Below, piece by piece: positions 49,534-57,330 of a DNA stretch of 64,000 bases. The stretch's first letter is position 1; each line of letters begins with the position of its first letter. Source of the stretch: Oscillospiraceae bacterium (GTDB lineage: Bacteria; Bacillota; Clostridia; Oscillospirales; Oscillospiraceae); the NCBI GenBank assembly GCA_017538965.1, contig JAFYHU010000003.1, positions 1 to 64,000 of the forward strand, given 5' to 3'. The notes under the pieces were generated by a model. The model saw only the letters and a list, made by a program, of their open reading frames with translations. It searched no databases and was not told where the DNA came from. The translations under genes were made by a program, and so were the position numbers.

Positions 49534-50745
49534 TCATGAAATACTGTATTTTTGTCCCATAATGTTAATTTGAGCGACTTTAGTAATATCAATCGTACCC
49601 GGCCATTCGGTGAATAGAATTACAGCATTCCCCTCAAAATCGGCCCACGGTGATCTTGCCATTTTGATTGTACTTCCATCCTCAAATGTGAGATATGCAC
49701 TGTTCATATGCTCATCGTAGAAGTCATACCATTCAACAGGATTTGCGCACATATCATCATGGCTAAGTCTCCATTCCGCGCAATTTGCTGACAGGCGAAC
49801 GCTCAAAACTTTACATTGACCGCCGGTTGTCTCATTGTACAGAGCGATAGGCGTTCTAAAATTCACTGATACAAAGACTGTTTCCGCACCTCGCAGAATT
49901 GTAGTCCCGTAATCATTGGAGTAAACCGGATCACCGAGTTCAAACGCAGTCGGGTGTTCTGTTACAGTATAAACTTCTCCGGGGATTCGCATAGATTCAA
50001 AATTCAAACATCGGACCGAAAAATACACCGGCATGGAGAAGTCCACATTATTCCTGTTGACATAGCTTTGAAGCATCAGGCTTTGCGTTTCTGCATCGTA
50101 ACAGCGCGACATAATGGCAGCTTTTGTTTGTTCCGGGTCTATTGCAGTAGTGTTTATTGCTGCTTCATTCGCGTCTGTATCAGTAGCCAGCATGATCATC
50201 GCCGGATCAGCGAAGTTTTTAGACGAATCCCTACCCCGTTCGGAATCGTTCATCCAGTAGGCTTCTGGGATAGGTTTATTGCTGGCAAGACTTACAAAAG
50301 CGGTCACAAAGCTGTCATAGATATAACTGTGGGCTTCTTCCTCCGTGACAGGCGCAACGCTGAAATAGACAAGCTGATTCTCTCCCTGCTGGATTGAGGA
50401 GATCAGTTGAATATGAGGGACTATATCGGAAGCTGCCGTTTTATTGGCTTGGACAGTTCCGGCATTAGTTTCAGTGTATTCCGTATAACCTTCCACGGAG
50501 TTGCTTTCGATCTGCAAGGCGGCTTTCAATTCAATCTGCCGTCTTTGGTGAATTGTGTACCCAACTGCACAGGCTGTCAAAAGTGCGGCTATGATTGCAG
50601 CAATCAATACGATATGCCACATTTTTCTGCTCTTATACCCATGATAGGGCTGATTGTCCATTAGGCGTAGTGCCTTTATAGTATCCAAAACATGATCTTC
50701 CCGGATTCCATCCACAGCACATAAAAGGGTAATAGAATTTAACAT
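49534..50745 (-). CDS. Anti-sigma-like membrane protein, copy 2 (DUF4179-like)
   Basis: A 403-residue paralogue of the protein at 50899-52014: the same opening (SITLLCAVDGIREDHVLDTI), one membrane helix near residue 45-67, and a large outer domain with similar end (GTIDITKVAQINIMGQKYSI). It would sense an outside signal and hold the neighbouring sigma factor. RBS AGGAG precedes ATG 50745. Confidence 0.7.
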   Translation of the reverse strand: MLNSITLLCAVDGIREDHVLDTIKALRLMDNQPYHGYKSRKMWHIVLIAAIIAALLTACAVGYTIHQRRQIELKAALQIESNSVEGYTEYTETNAGTVQANKTAASDIVPHIQLISSIQQGENQLVYFSVAPVTEEEAHSYIYDSFVTAFVSLASNKPIPEAYWMNDSERGRDSSKNFADPAMIMLATDTDANEAAINTTAIDPEQTKAAIMSRCYDAETQSLMLQSYVNRNNVDFSMPVYFSVRCLNFESMRIPGEVYTVTEHPTAFELGDPVYSNDYGTTILRGAETVFVSVNFRTPIALYNETTGGQCKVLSVRLSANCAEWRLSHDDMCANPVEWYDFYDEHMNSAYLTFEDGSTIKMARSPWADFEGNAVILFTEWPGTIDITKVAQINIMGQKYSIS

Positions 50746-50756
50746 AAGTTCTCCTT

Positions 50757-50890
50757 TCAGTCCTGACTTTCCACAATGGACGACAAGGGAAAAGTTCTGT
50801 CTGCGACGGTGACGGAAGCACGCTCATACATGTCGATGACCGATCCACCGCCTCCCTCAACGGTATGGTATACTTTCAACAGTTGGTAAT
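50757..50890 (-). pseudogene. C-terminal remnant of a third anti-sigma paralogue
   Basis: Between the two full paralogues a reading frame without start encodes GGGSVIDMYERASVTVADRT then FPLSS, aligning with GTINLYQVVSITIGGKTFSF and GTIDITKVAQINIMGQKYSI at the ends of both neighbours. Only about 40 codons remain. A third tandem copy has decayed or was lost by recombination. Confidence 0.5.
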
Positions 50891-50898
50891 GGATAGTG

Positions 50899-52014
50899 TC
50901 ATTCAAACGAAAATGTCTTTCCTCCGATGGTAATGCTGACGACCTGATACAAATTGATTGTGCCCCGACCACAGGGGCAGTGGTCCTTGACGATGTCTCC
51001 CTCCGACAAGCTGCTGCTCAGAGGCAGACCTACCTCCCGGCTGCTCCCGTCGGCAAAACGGATAACTGCACCGCGTTCCAGCCCTTCAATCACCGCAAGC
51101 CAGCTTTGCTCCATCTCCCAATAAGTTTGCTTCTCCGCTTCATCGGAAAACTCATGGCTGCGATACATCTGGCTGACGCCATCGTGGCGCAAAATCCAAT
51201 TTATACCCGAGGCTGTAATCTCCGCACCCAAAAACTCGCCCTTGCCATAGGAGCCGTTTTCAAAGGGGACAGGCTCCGGGAACCAGACGACGCGGATAGC
51301 CTGCCCAGTGCGCTCCACCTCCACGCTGCCGAATTGGCACACGATTTCTGCCTCGCTGTGATCCAGTTCATAATCAATATGATCCAACATCACAAAGCTC
51401 AGAATTACTTTTTTACCTTCCTCCAAGTCAAGCAGCGGGATGTCACATTCCGTCATCAAAGTCTGGCTCTCTGAATCGTAGCCATCGAGGACGTGCGTAG
51501 TCATGGCTTCAAAGTAGCTTTCTCCGTCCAAAGTTGCGTGGATTCTACAGTAACGGTGACCATTTAAAGGCAGCGACTGTCCTGCCCAGTCAACTTGCTC
51601 CGATGACATAAGGCGCTCGATCATCTCCGTTGTCACGCCGTTAATCACTACCCAGAGCCGCTGAAATTCTCCATCGTTTATGGTGGACAAGATTGTAACC
51701 CCTTCCGTGGGTGTATTCTCCGGCTCTTCGACCAGAGGGTATTCCACATAGTCGGTTACGTAGTTTTCATCAATCTGGAGCGTGTTGCGGAGCTCTTCTT
51801 GACGCTGGCGTTGGATGCTCTTTCCAATCGCATAAGCGGTGGCCCCCATCAAAGCGGCAATGATCGCCGCGATCATGATTACTCGCAATACTTTTCTGTA
51901 TTTATGCTGCTGATGAGGCTGATCATCGAGAAGGTGTAATACTCTGATCGTATCTAAAACACTTTCTTCCCTGATTTCCCCCACAGCACGCAAAAGGGTA
52001 ATAGAATCTAACAC
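50899..52014 (-). CDS. Anti-sigma-like membrane protein, copy 1 (DUF4179-like)
   Basis: A 371-residue protein starting with a cytoplasmic helical tail (SITLLRAVGEIREESVLDTI), a membrane helix (VIMIAAIIAALMGATAYAIG near 50-70) and an outer domain. Its ATG 52014 overlaps the sigma-factor end by seven bases, a clear sign of partner proteins. The outer domain has CPCGRG near the end. By context it is the anti-sigma of the ECF pair. Confidence 0.78.
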   Translation of the reverse strand: MLDSITLLRAVGEIREESVLDTIRVLHLLDDQPHQQHKYRKVLRVIMIAAIIAALMGATAYAIGKSIQRQRQEELRNTLQIDENYVTDYVEYPLVEEPENTPTEGVTILSTINDGEFQRLWVVINGVTTEMIERLMSSEQVDWAGQSLPLNGHRYCRIHATLDGESYFEAMTTHVLDGYDSESQTLMTECDIPLLDLEEGKKVILSFVMLDHIDYELDHSEAEIVCQFGSVEVERTGQAIRVVWFPEPVPFENGSYGKGEFLGAEITASGINWILRHDGVSQMYRSHEFSDEAEKQTYWEMEQSWLAVIEGLERGAVIRFADGSSREVGLPLSSSLSEGDIVKDHCPCGRGTINLYQVVSITIGGKTFSFE

Positions 52015-52565
52015 AAGCCTTCCCCCTGTAAATACGTGCGCAGTTTGTTTCTTGTCCGATAGAGTGTTGTTTTCGTCTTGCTCTGGCTACAGCCCATGCG
52101 TTCTGAAATTTCAGCAACGGGGATTAAGAACCAGTATCGGGCAATAAACATTCTTCGTTCCGTGTCCGACAGGCCGCTCACAAAAGCATCAACCGCAGAT
52201 TCCAATTCCTTTTGTTCAATCTCCTGGGCTGGATCGACAGGAGAAGAAATACATTCTTCCAGCTCATCCAGAGCAAGAGGCATCTCGCCCCCGCCCCGTT
52301 TCCGGGCATTATTTAGCTTAAATCGGTCAATGGCAAAATTTCGTGTGATGTACCCCAAGAACGTCGAGAGAATGGAAGGACGCTTGTCCGGCATGGAGTT
52401 CCATGCGCTGAACCATGTATCGTTCACACATTCCTCCGCGTCTTCGTTATCTGCGCAAATGTTATATGCGATAGTATGACAATACCTGCCATACTTGCGG
52501 TCTGTCTCGGATATTGCCTGTTCAGAACGTTGCCAGTACAGATCAACAATCGCTGAATCTTCCAT
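52008..52565 (-). CDS. ECF-type sigma factor 2
   Basis: A 185-residue sigma factor: region 2 (YGRYCHTIAYNICADNEDAE ECVNDTWFSAW) and region 4 (LSDTERRMFIARYWFLIPVA EISERMGCSQSKTKTTLYRT). ATG 52565 is chosen with AAGGAGGATC seven bases upstream; an upstream in-frame ATG is weaker. It belongs to the same unit as the two anti-sigma-like proteins. Its regulon is unknown. Confidence 0.9.
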   Translation of the reverse strand: MEDSAIVDLYWQRSEQAISETDRKYGRYCHTIAYNICADNEDAEECVNDTWFSAWNSMPDKRPSILSTFLGYITRNFAIDRFKLNNARKRGGGEMPLALDELEECISSPVDPAQEIEQKELESAVDAFVSGLSDTERRMFIARYWFLIPVAEISERMGCSQSKTKTTLYRTRNKLRTYLQGEGLC

Positions 52566-52707
52566 ACTGATCCTCCTTGTATAAGTGTTCTCAACCATAT
52601 ATTACGAGAATCAATCCGCTTGGTCACAAAGGAAAATGAAAAAATTGGGGTTAAGCACAGCGGTATAATTTGTTTTGCAGGAATCATTCATAACGGATAT
52701 CAACTTT

Positions 52708-54027
52708 TTATTCTTTGACTTCCCATATATATCGTATAAATCCAGCTTCTGCGCCATCATTTGCAGACAGGCCCAGCTTTTCACAGATATGGATTAATAC
52801 AGCATGGTTTACGGGCACGTCCAGGTAAGCTCCCTGCCCAGCGTGGGAAAGACCGTTTTGTATCAACAGCGTACCGAAACCATGATTTCGCAGGTCTCCT
52901 TGGATATAGAGATCTTCCAGCAGGTGTTCCCGCACCGTCAGCACGCCGGCCATAACGCCGCCGTATGTAAGCTGCAGGATTATTCCGCCGTCCTTCTCCG
53001 CAGCCAGCGCCCGCTCCGCGATGGCTTCCGTCAGCCGGTAAAAACGCTCCCTGTTTTCCTGCTTTGTCAGTCTATGGTCATACTCGCCGTAAGAAATTGC
53101 GTCGTACACAAGTTCACGATATACTCGCCCAAAGCCCTGGTATATAGATATAAGCGGCTCTTTTCCCATAGCGGCAAGCAATTCGGAATCTGCGTTCACC
53201 CATGGACGGTTGATGCCGAAGAACACGCAGGCGGTGGAATTGAAATCCAGGTCCAAGTCTTTCAACGAGGAAACGTCATTTCCGAGAACCCGTGCTTGTC
53301 GGTGTTTGAAATAATACATACTGCTTTCGCAATAGAAATAGGGGCTGAATTTGCTGTTGCAGATGAACTCAGCGGGCTTTAATGTCCGTACGTTCACAGC
53401 TTCGGGCGGCTCGTCATATACGCCGTCAAAGAGGCGGAAGGTCGCCCAATGGTCCCCGACCTCCGGCACAAGGGCTGAGTGCCAGCTTGGTTTGCATTCA
53501 ACCAGCTGCATGAGGACAAACTTCCCGTCGCATGCGTGAAACGCATCCTCCGTCATGGCTCTCACTGTGTTTTTGGTATAGAGCTTCCCGGCTGTTTGCA
53601 GCTCGATAGCAATAATGTCCCCATCGTTGAAAATGCGCTCAGCATGGATGTTCGGCTTGATCTTCTTTTTAGGCGGTTGGGGAGAAAGCAGCTTTTCCCG
53701 AAATTCAGCAAGGACTTTTTTCCGCGATTGCAAGGTCTTTTCCCCGGCTTCTTCCCATAGGTCCAGGCCAAAGCCGCTGTCGATCATGGCAACCGCTTTG
53801 TCCCGCACCTCGTCGGTAAGAATACCCTTTTTCCACATGAAATCCGCGAGAGAGTAATAATAGTTAACCCATTCCTCCGGATCGGATTCGTCGAAATCCT
53901 GCCGCACATATTCATCAAGCAGCCGCAGCGCCTCCGGGACCTCAAACTTCCAGAATGCCACGGTGTATTCCTGCTTCAAATCTTCCGCCGTATCGTTGCC
54001 GTTGATACTTGTACCCCATGCGCCCAT
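52708..54027 (-). CDS. DUF4259-like protein with GNAT-like C terminus
   Basis: A 439-residue protein. The first 90 residues begin MGAWGTSINGNDTAEDL as in DUF4259 proteins, a domain often seen in phage- or immunity-linked genes. The last 110 residues (GGIILQLTYGGVMAGVLTV, then EDLYIQGDLRNHGFGTLLIQ) resemble a GNAT acetyltransferase with its RG-x-G acetyl-CoA loop (RNHGFGT). The middle is unrecognised. First gene of the long minus-strand accessory array. Confidence 0.6.
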   Translation of the reverse strand: MGAWGTSINGNDTAEDLKQEYTVAFWKFEVPEALRLLDEYVRQDFDESDPEEWVNYYYSLADFMWKKGILTDEVRDKAVAMIDSGFGLDLWEEAGEKTLQSRKKVLAEFREKLLSPQPPKKKIKPNIHAERIFNDGDIIAIELQTAGKLYTKNTVRAMTEDAFHACDGKFVLMQLVECKPSWHSALVPEVGDHWATFRLFDGVYDEPPEAVNVRTLKPAEFICNSKFSPYFYCESSMYYFKHRQARVLGNDVSSLKDLDLDFNSTACVFFGINRPWVNADSELLAAMGKEPLISIYQGFGRVYRELVYDAISYGEYDHRLTKQENRERFYRLTEAIAERALAAEKDGGIILQLTYGGVMAGVLTVREHLLEDLYIQGDLRNHGFGTLLIQNGLSHAGQGAYLDVPVNHAVLIHICEKLGLSANDGAEAGFIRYIWEVKE

Positions 54028-54048
54028 GTTCGTCAGCTCCTTTTGTAA

Positions 54049-54555
54049 CTAACTATGATTCTGATCAGCCCGCCATTTGTTATACTCTGCCAGATAGTAA
54101 TACCACCTGTCCTCAGTTAAAGGCTCAATTTCTGTCTGAAACTCAGCCTCCGGTTGTTTATTCGGAACCACGGCAAACAGCAGCCCGGCGTCTGCCTCAT
54201 CTCTTGTTCTTTTCCAGAGCATAAACTGAATGCTGTTCTTGCTTGTGTCCTTATAGATATCAATACAGCCGTCACGGAATATGGTATTAAGGCTCTTTAA
54301 GACAGCATCATCTTCTATTTTGATCTGCACCAAATTCGCCAACGCCGTCCCGTCTGCGCGGTCAATATAGATTGTGCTGTAATTCTGTTTAACCAGATAT
54401 TCGGCCAATATCTGCAATTCTTCTTTGTGGCCGGTAAGAAAATGTTCGGCGGTATCTGCTTTCGGAAGTGTCATCAAAGCCGTGCAGCTTTGACAAATAA
54501 CGACTATCATAAGCAAAATACCCAGCACCTTTATCAGCAGTGTTATCCTTTTCAT
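54049..54555 (-). CDS. Putative lipoprotein of unknown function
   Basis: A 168-residue exported protein: a membrane helix or lipoprotein signal (LGILLMIVVICQSCTALM, with Cys in VICQSC) and a small domain with YLVKQNYSTIYIDRADGTAL and LTEDRWYYYLAEYNKWR. GGAGGG precedes ATG 54555, overlapping the upstream gene by four bases. No family identified. Confidence 0.6.
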   Translation of the reverse strand: MKRITLLIKVLGILLMIVVICQSCTALMTLPKADTAEHFLTGHKEELQILAEYLVKQNYSTIYIDRADGTALANLVQIKIEDDAVLKSLNTIFRDGCIDIYKDTSKNSIQFMLWKRTRDEADAGLLFAVVPNKQPEAEFQTEIEPLTEDRWYYYLAEYNKWRADQNHS

Positions 54556-55052
54556 AGTCCCTCCGCTTCCAGGCGCAGGCGATAAAAGAACTGCACCCAC
54601 TCCGGCTCTCCGTCAAAGCCGCGCTCTTTGATGCCAGCGAGACGGCGCTTGCCGACGCGCCGGTCAAGGATGGCGAGAACGCGCACAAGGGCGTACTTGC
54701 TTTCAAGACTCTGTTCAATGCTCTGCGTGTCGTACTCGCGGAAAGCGTAATAGAACGCGTGATCTGAAGCAGCGCCTTCCGTAATCAACAGCTCGTTTTC
54801 CTTGTTCCAACGGTCCCGGCCTGTCATCGCCGGGTACTGCTCGTCTATGCAGCGCTCGATTTCCCGGTTCAGCTTGAACACATCGAAAATGCTGGACTTG
54901 AAGACTTCTTCTCCATCCACCCTGATGGAGATCCGACCGTGGTCGTCATGCGCCTCGCGGTATCGTGTAATGAAATACTGCACCCGCCCGCGCAGAGGCG
55001 GCGCAAGCCTGTCCTGTTCCAGTATTTTGCGAATATCGCTCCAGCTTTTCAT
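54552..55052 (-). CDS. SF0329-like small protein
   Basis: A 166-residue protein with the pattern MKSWSDIRKILEQDRLAPPL and RGRVQYFITRYREAHDDHGR then ISIRVDGEEV, recalling the poorly known SF0329 family found next to toxin/immunity genes. ATG 55052 follows GGAGGACGCC. A partial copy of its start region lies at 56000-56047. Confidence 0.6.
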   Translation of the reverse strand: MKSWSDIRKILEQDRLAPPLRGRVQYFITRYREAHDDHGRISIRVDGEEVFKSSIFDVFKLNREIERCIDEQYPAMTGRDRWNKENELLITEGAASDHAFYYAFREYDTQSIEQSLESKYALVRVLAILDRRVGKRRLAGIKERGFDGEPEWVQFFYRLRLEAEGL

Positions 55053-55080
55053 GGCGTCCTCCAACGCAAAACAATTATTT

Positions 55081-55626
55081 TTATCCGTTGTCTGACCTCA
55101 TGGAATCAATGGCGTTCATAGCCCTTCGCACATCCGGCAGGCCAACAAGGGAAAAGCCGTCCGAATCCGTCAAAAAGGAGAAACCGCCCGTTCTCATTTT
55201 CTCCTCTGTGGAAAAACGGATCGTGCCGGAACCGTCCTCTCTCTGCTCCACCTTCATGGGCGGCAGCGCAAAGCCCTGCAGCATATCTATTTTTCCCCCG
55301 ACTTTTCGGATGATCTTTCGATTTGTGATCACATAAGTACTGTGCCGAAGCTGATAACGCCTATAGAGAAAACGGCCGAACACCATGTACAGCCCGACGC
55401 AGGCAAAGGGGATTCCCCACAGGCGAAACAGGAGCGGCGCCCCGCTGATAATCACAGAGAGCTCCCAAAAGATTGCAAAGCCGCACCATAATATGCTAAA
55501 GGGGATCATGAAAGAGTCTTTTTTGTTCAAAAGGGAAAAGCGCTCCGGTTTCCCTCGCCATAATATTTGTTCCCCTTGGCTGAGGCAGGAATTGATCCAG
55601 GAATAATCCTCCATGTTGTCCATCAT
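55081..55626 (-). CDS. PH-domain membrane protein
   Basis: A 181-residue protein beginning GEQILWRGKPERFSLLNKKD, the typical start of small PH-domain (bPH/YdbT-like) membrane proteins, with two membrane helices (FMIPFSILWCGFAIFWELSV and a second near 70-90) and STYVITNRKIIRKVG. AGGAGAG precedes ATG 55626; the next codon is another ATG. Confidence 0.7.
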   Translation of the reverse strand: MMDNMEDYSWINSCLSQGEQILWRGKPERFSLLNKKDSFMIPFSILWCGFAIFWELSVIISGAPLLFRLWGIPFACVGLYMVFGRFLYRRYQLRHSTYVITNRKIIRKVGGKIDMLQGFALPPMKVEQREDGSGTIRFSTEEKMRTGGFSFLTDSDGFSLVGLPDVRRAMNAIDSMRSDNG

Positions 55627-55658
55627 GTTTTCTCTCCTCAAATATCTATGGATTATAG

Positions 55659-55940
55659 TCAAAAAGATATAGAGAACTTTATTGGTTTCCTAACTTTTTC
55701 TATTGTGATCAAATATGCTTTTTCCTTGCTGTCACACAGTAAAACAGAATTGAGATACTTAATGATATCTTCATCGCTATAGCTGACAGCTGCTCTCTCA
55801 TCTTTTGTGATGACGATATTTTCTGGCTGATCCTCCACCCAGGACAGAAACGATTCCTGCAATTCTTTTCCATTCGTAATGTATCCGTCAGGAACAGACG
55901 CAAAAGACGAATGATGATCAAATCGTAATTCAATTATCAT
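55659..55940 (-). CDS. Small unknown protein, 93 residues
   Basis: A short acidic protein with IIELRFDHHSSFASVPDGYI, an ITKDERAAVSYSDEDIIKYL segment and a hydrophobic end. AGAGGATC lies upstream of ATG 55940. No family recognised; size and neighbourhood suggest an immunity-like role, unproven. Confidence 0.5.
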   Translation of the reverse strand: MIIELRFDHHSSFASVPDGYITNGKELQESFLSWVEDQPENIVITKDERAAVSYSDEDIIKYLNSVLLCDSKEKAYLITIEKVRKPIKFSISF

Positions 55941-55999
55941 ATCATCAGATCCTCTCTTTTTCTCTCGCTTCAGCTTTCCAAACTCCCGAACAGGAACGA

Positions 56000-56052
56000 C
56001 GGTGTCCTGTTCCGGCGTTTTTGCGAATATCGCTCCAGCTCTTCATAGCGTC
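56000..56052 (-). pseudogene. Duplicated 5' fragment of the SF0329-like gene
   Basis: From 56052 down, GGAGGACGCTATG, AAGAGCTGGAGCGATATTCG and a following AAAA-x-x-CC-x-GAACAGGACA copy the ribosome binding site and first dozen codons of the gene starting at 55052 with few changes, then the match ends. It encodes MKSWSDIRK and goes out of register. A partial duplication or recombination scar. Confidence 0.55.
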
Positions 56053-56069
56053 CTCCGGAAATGGTAAAG

Positions 56070-56121
56070 TTATAATTAGTCTAATTATAATGGTTGAATT
56101 TTACCTAATTCGGTGTATAAT
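56070..56121 (+). promoter_or_regulatory. Promoter and 21-bp palindromic operator of the Phd gene
   Basis: TTATAATTAG-T-CTAATTATAA (56070-56090) is a perfect 21-bp palindrome. Directly after it come TTGAAT (56094-56099) and TATAAT (56116-56121), 16 bases apart, with another CTAATT half-site between them. Strong layout for autorepression by the Phd-type antitoxin. Confidence 0.75.
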
Positions 56122-56139
56122 GAATTTGAGGTGATTATC

Positions 56140-56382
56140 ATGACGATTGATACAAACACGATTGTCTCTGTCAGCGAGGCCAATCAGAATTTCTCCCGCG
56201 TAACCAGGATCGCGGACAAGAGCGGGCAAGCTGTGATTTTCAAGAACAATAAACCAAAGTATCTCCTGCTCGACCTGGAGAGTAATCCCCAGATTGACAT
56301 GACCGACGATGAAAAGATTGATTTTGTGGCGGCGCGAATCTTGAAAAAGTATAAGCCCGCCTTTCTGGAACTGGCAAAATGA
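56140..56382 (+). CDS. Phd-type antitoxin without its toxin
   Basis: An 80-residue Phd/YefM antitoxin: VSEANQNFSRVTRIADKSGQ and AVIFKNNKPKYLLLDLES, then DEKIDFVAARILKKYKPAFL, the Doc-binding tail. GAGGTGATTATC precedes ATG 56140. Its stop overlaps a start codon at 56379 of what was a Doc toxin gene, now truncated. The antitoxin may still repress its own promoter. Confidence 0.85.
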   Translation: MTIDTNTIVSVSEANQNFSRVTRIADKSGQAVIFKNNKPKYLLLDLESNPQIDMTDDEKIDFVAARILKKYKPAFLELAK

Positions 56383-56420
56383 TCAAGTTCTCCAAGGAAA
56401 AGGTTCTGCTCCTGCAGCCG
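56379..56420 (+). pseudogene. Stub of a Doc toxin gene
   Basis: The ATG at 56379 overlaps the antitoxin stop by four bases and reads MIKFSKEKVLLL, the opening typical of Doc (Fic-family) toxins partnered with this antitoxin type. After about 13 codons the similarity ends, and the sequence continues into intergenic DNA before the minus-strand lipoprotein gene. Confidence 0.55.
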
Positions 56421-56475
56421 AGGTTCACGCTTTGCGGTGTGGGCCTTTTCTTTATGGATTGCAACATTTTCCCTG

Positions 56476-57321
56476 TCAAGGCAAACAATACCCGCAGTAG
56501 GGGCAAATACGCGTGGTGGGAACCTGGCTTACGGGAATCGTATTTCCGCATACGTAACAGTGAACGTCCCGCTTATTATATTCCTCCCAGGTCATGTTGT
56601 GCAATTCCTCGCCGCCGTAATATCCTCCGGTTGCAATGGTGCCGTATACCGTTCCGCGTATGTTTCCGCCACAGGCGGGGCACTCCTCCGAATCGGCCGG
56701 GACAAGATTGCCGCAGGTCTTGCAGTTGACGTACATTTCGCCCCCTCCGCTGTAGGGCTGCGGGTCCATCCCGATGACGACGAGCGGGGCGCTCTCGGTG
56801 AGCGTGACCGCGCCGTCAAGACCGAATGCGCAGAAAAATGTCCAGCCGTTCATATCTGTGGACAGGTTTGTGATCCTGAGCTCCTTGCCGTAGACACCCT
56901 CAACCTGACAGGATGGGAAATAGTTTCGGAAAGCATCCATTGTGATTTGATTTCCGTCTGGAGCGTTGGCAACCCAGCAAATGGCGTCATAGGGTTCGGC
57001 GTTGGCGGTAAATACCGCGCTGCCGCCCACGGGCCGTTCTTCGCCTCCGGGGTGCTTGTAAATGATCGGGGCCGGGCCTGCGGGCTCCGTTTCCGGTTCG
57101 ATTGTGGGCTCCGGGGTGAGTTCAGGCGTAGATTCCGGCGTGGGTGCGGGAGTAGGCTCTGCGGTTGGTTCGGGCGTTGGGGGCAGTGTTGGTTCAGGTG
57201 TCGGAGGCGCAGTCACAGTAGGCAGCGGTTCCGGCGTCGGCGCAGGTCTTGAGCCCATGCAGCCCGTGAACGCCAGCATCATAAGGATTGACAGCACAAT
57301 GCAAATGATTCTTTTATTCAT
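56476..57321 (-). CDS. Lipoprotein with Thr-Pro linker, Ig-like domain and zinc ribbons
   Basis: A 281-residue lipoprotein: lipobox LMMLAFTGCMG, a PTPEP-type linker to about residue 75, an Ig-like domain (GGSAVFTANAEPYDAICWVA, GWTFFCAFGLDGAVTLTESA) and two C-terminal zinc ribbons (CKTC-x-CPAC, CYVC-x-CPYC). The linker plus Ig-like fold matches the lipoprotein at 48215. Zinc ribbons on an exported lipoprotein are unusual. GGAG precedes ATG 57321. Confidence 0.75.
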   Translation of the reverse strand: MNKRIICIVLSILMMLAFTGCMGSRPAPTPEPLPTVTAPPTPEPTLPPTPEPTAEPTPAPTPESTPELTPEPTIEPETEPAGPAPIIYKHPGGEERPVGGSAVFTANAEPYDAICWVANAPDGNQITMDAFRNYFPSCQVEGVYGKELRITNLSTDMNGWTFFCAFGLDGAVTLTESAPLVVIGMDPQPYSGGGEMYVNCKTCGNLVPADSEECPACGGNIRGTVYGTIATGGYYGGEELHNMTWEEYNKRDVHCYVCGNTIPVSQVPTTRICPYCGYCLP

Positions 57322-57330
57322 TTTCTCCTC

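Noticed and set aside
56437-57252. Plus-strand frame opposite the zinc-ribbon lipoprotein
   Set aside because: Shadow of the Thr-Pro repeat region; the minus strand has a signal peptide, lipobox and CxxC pairs.
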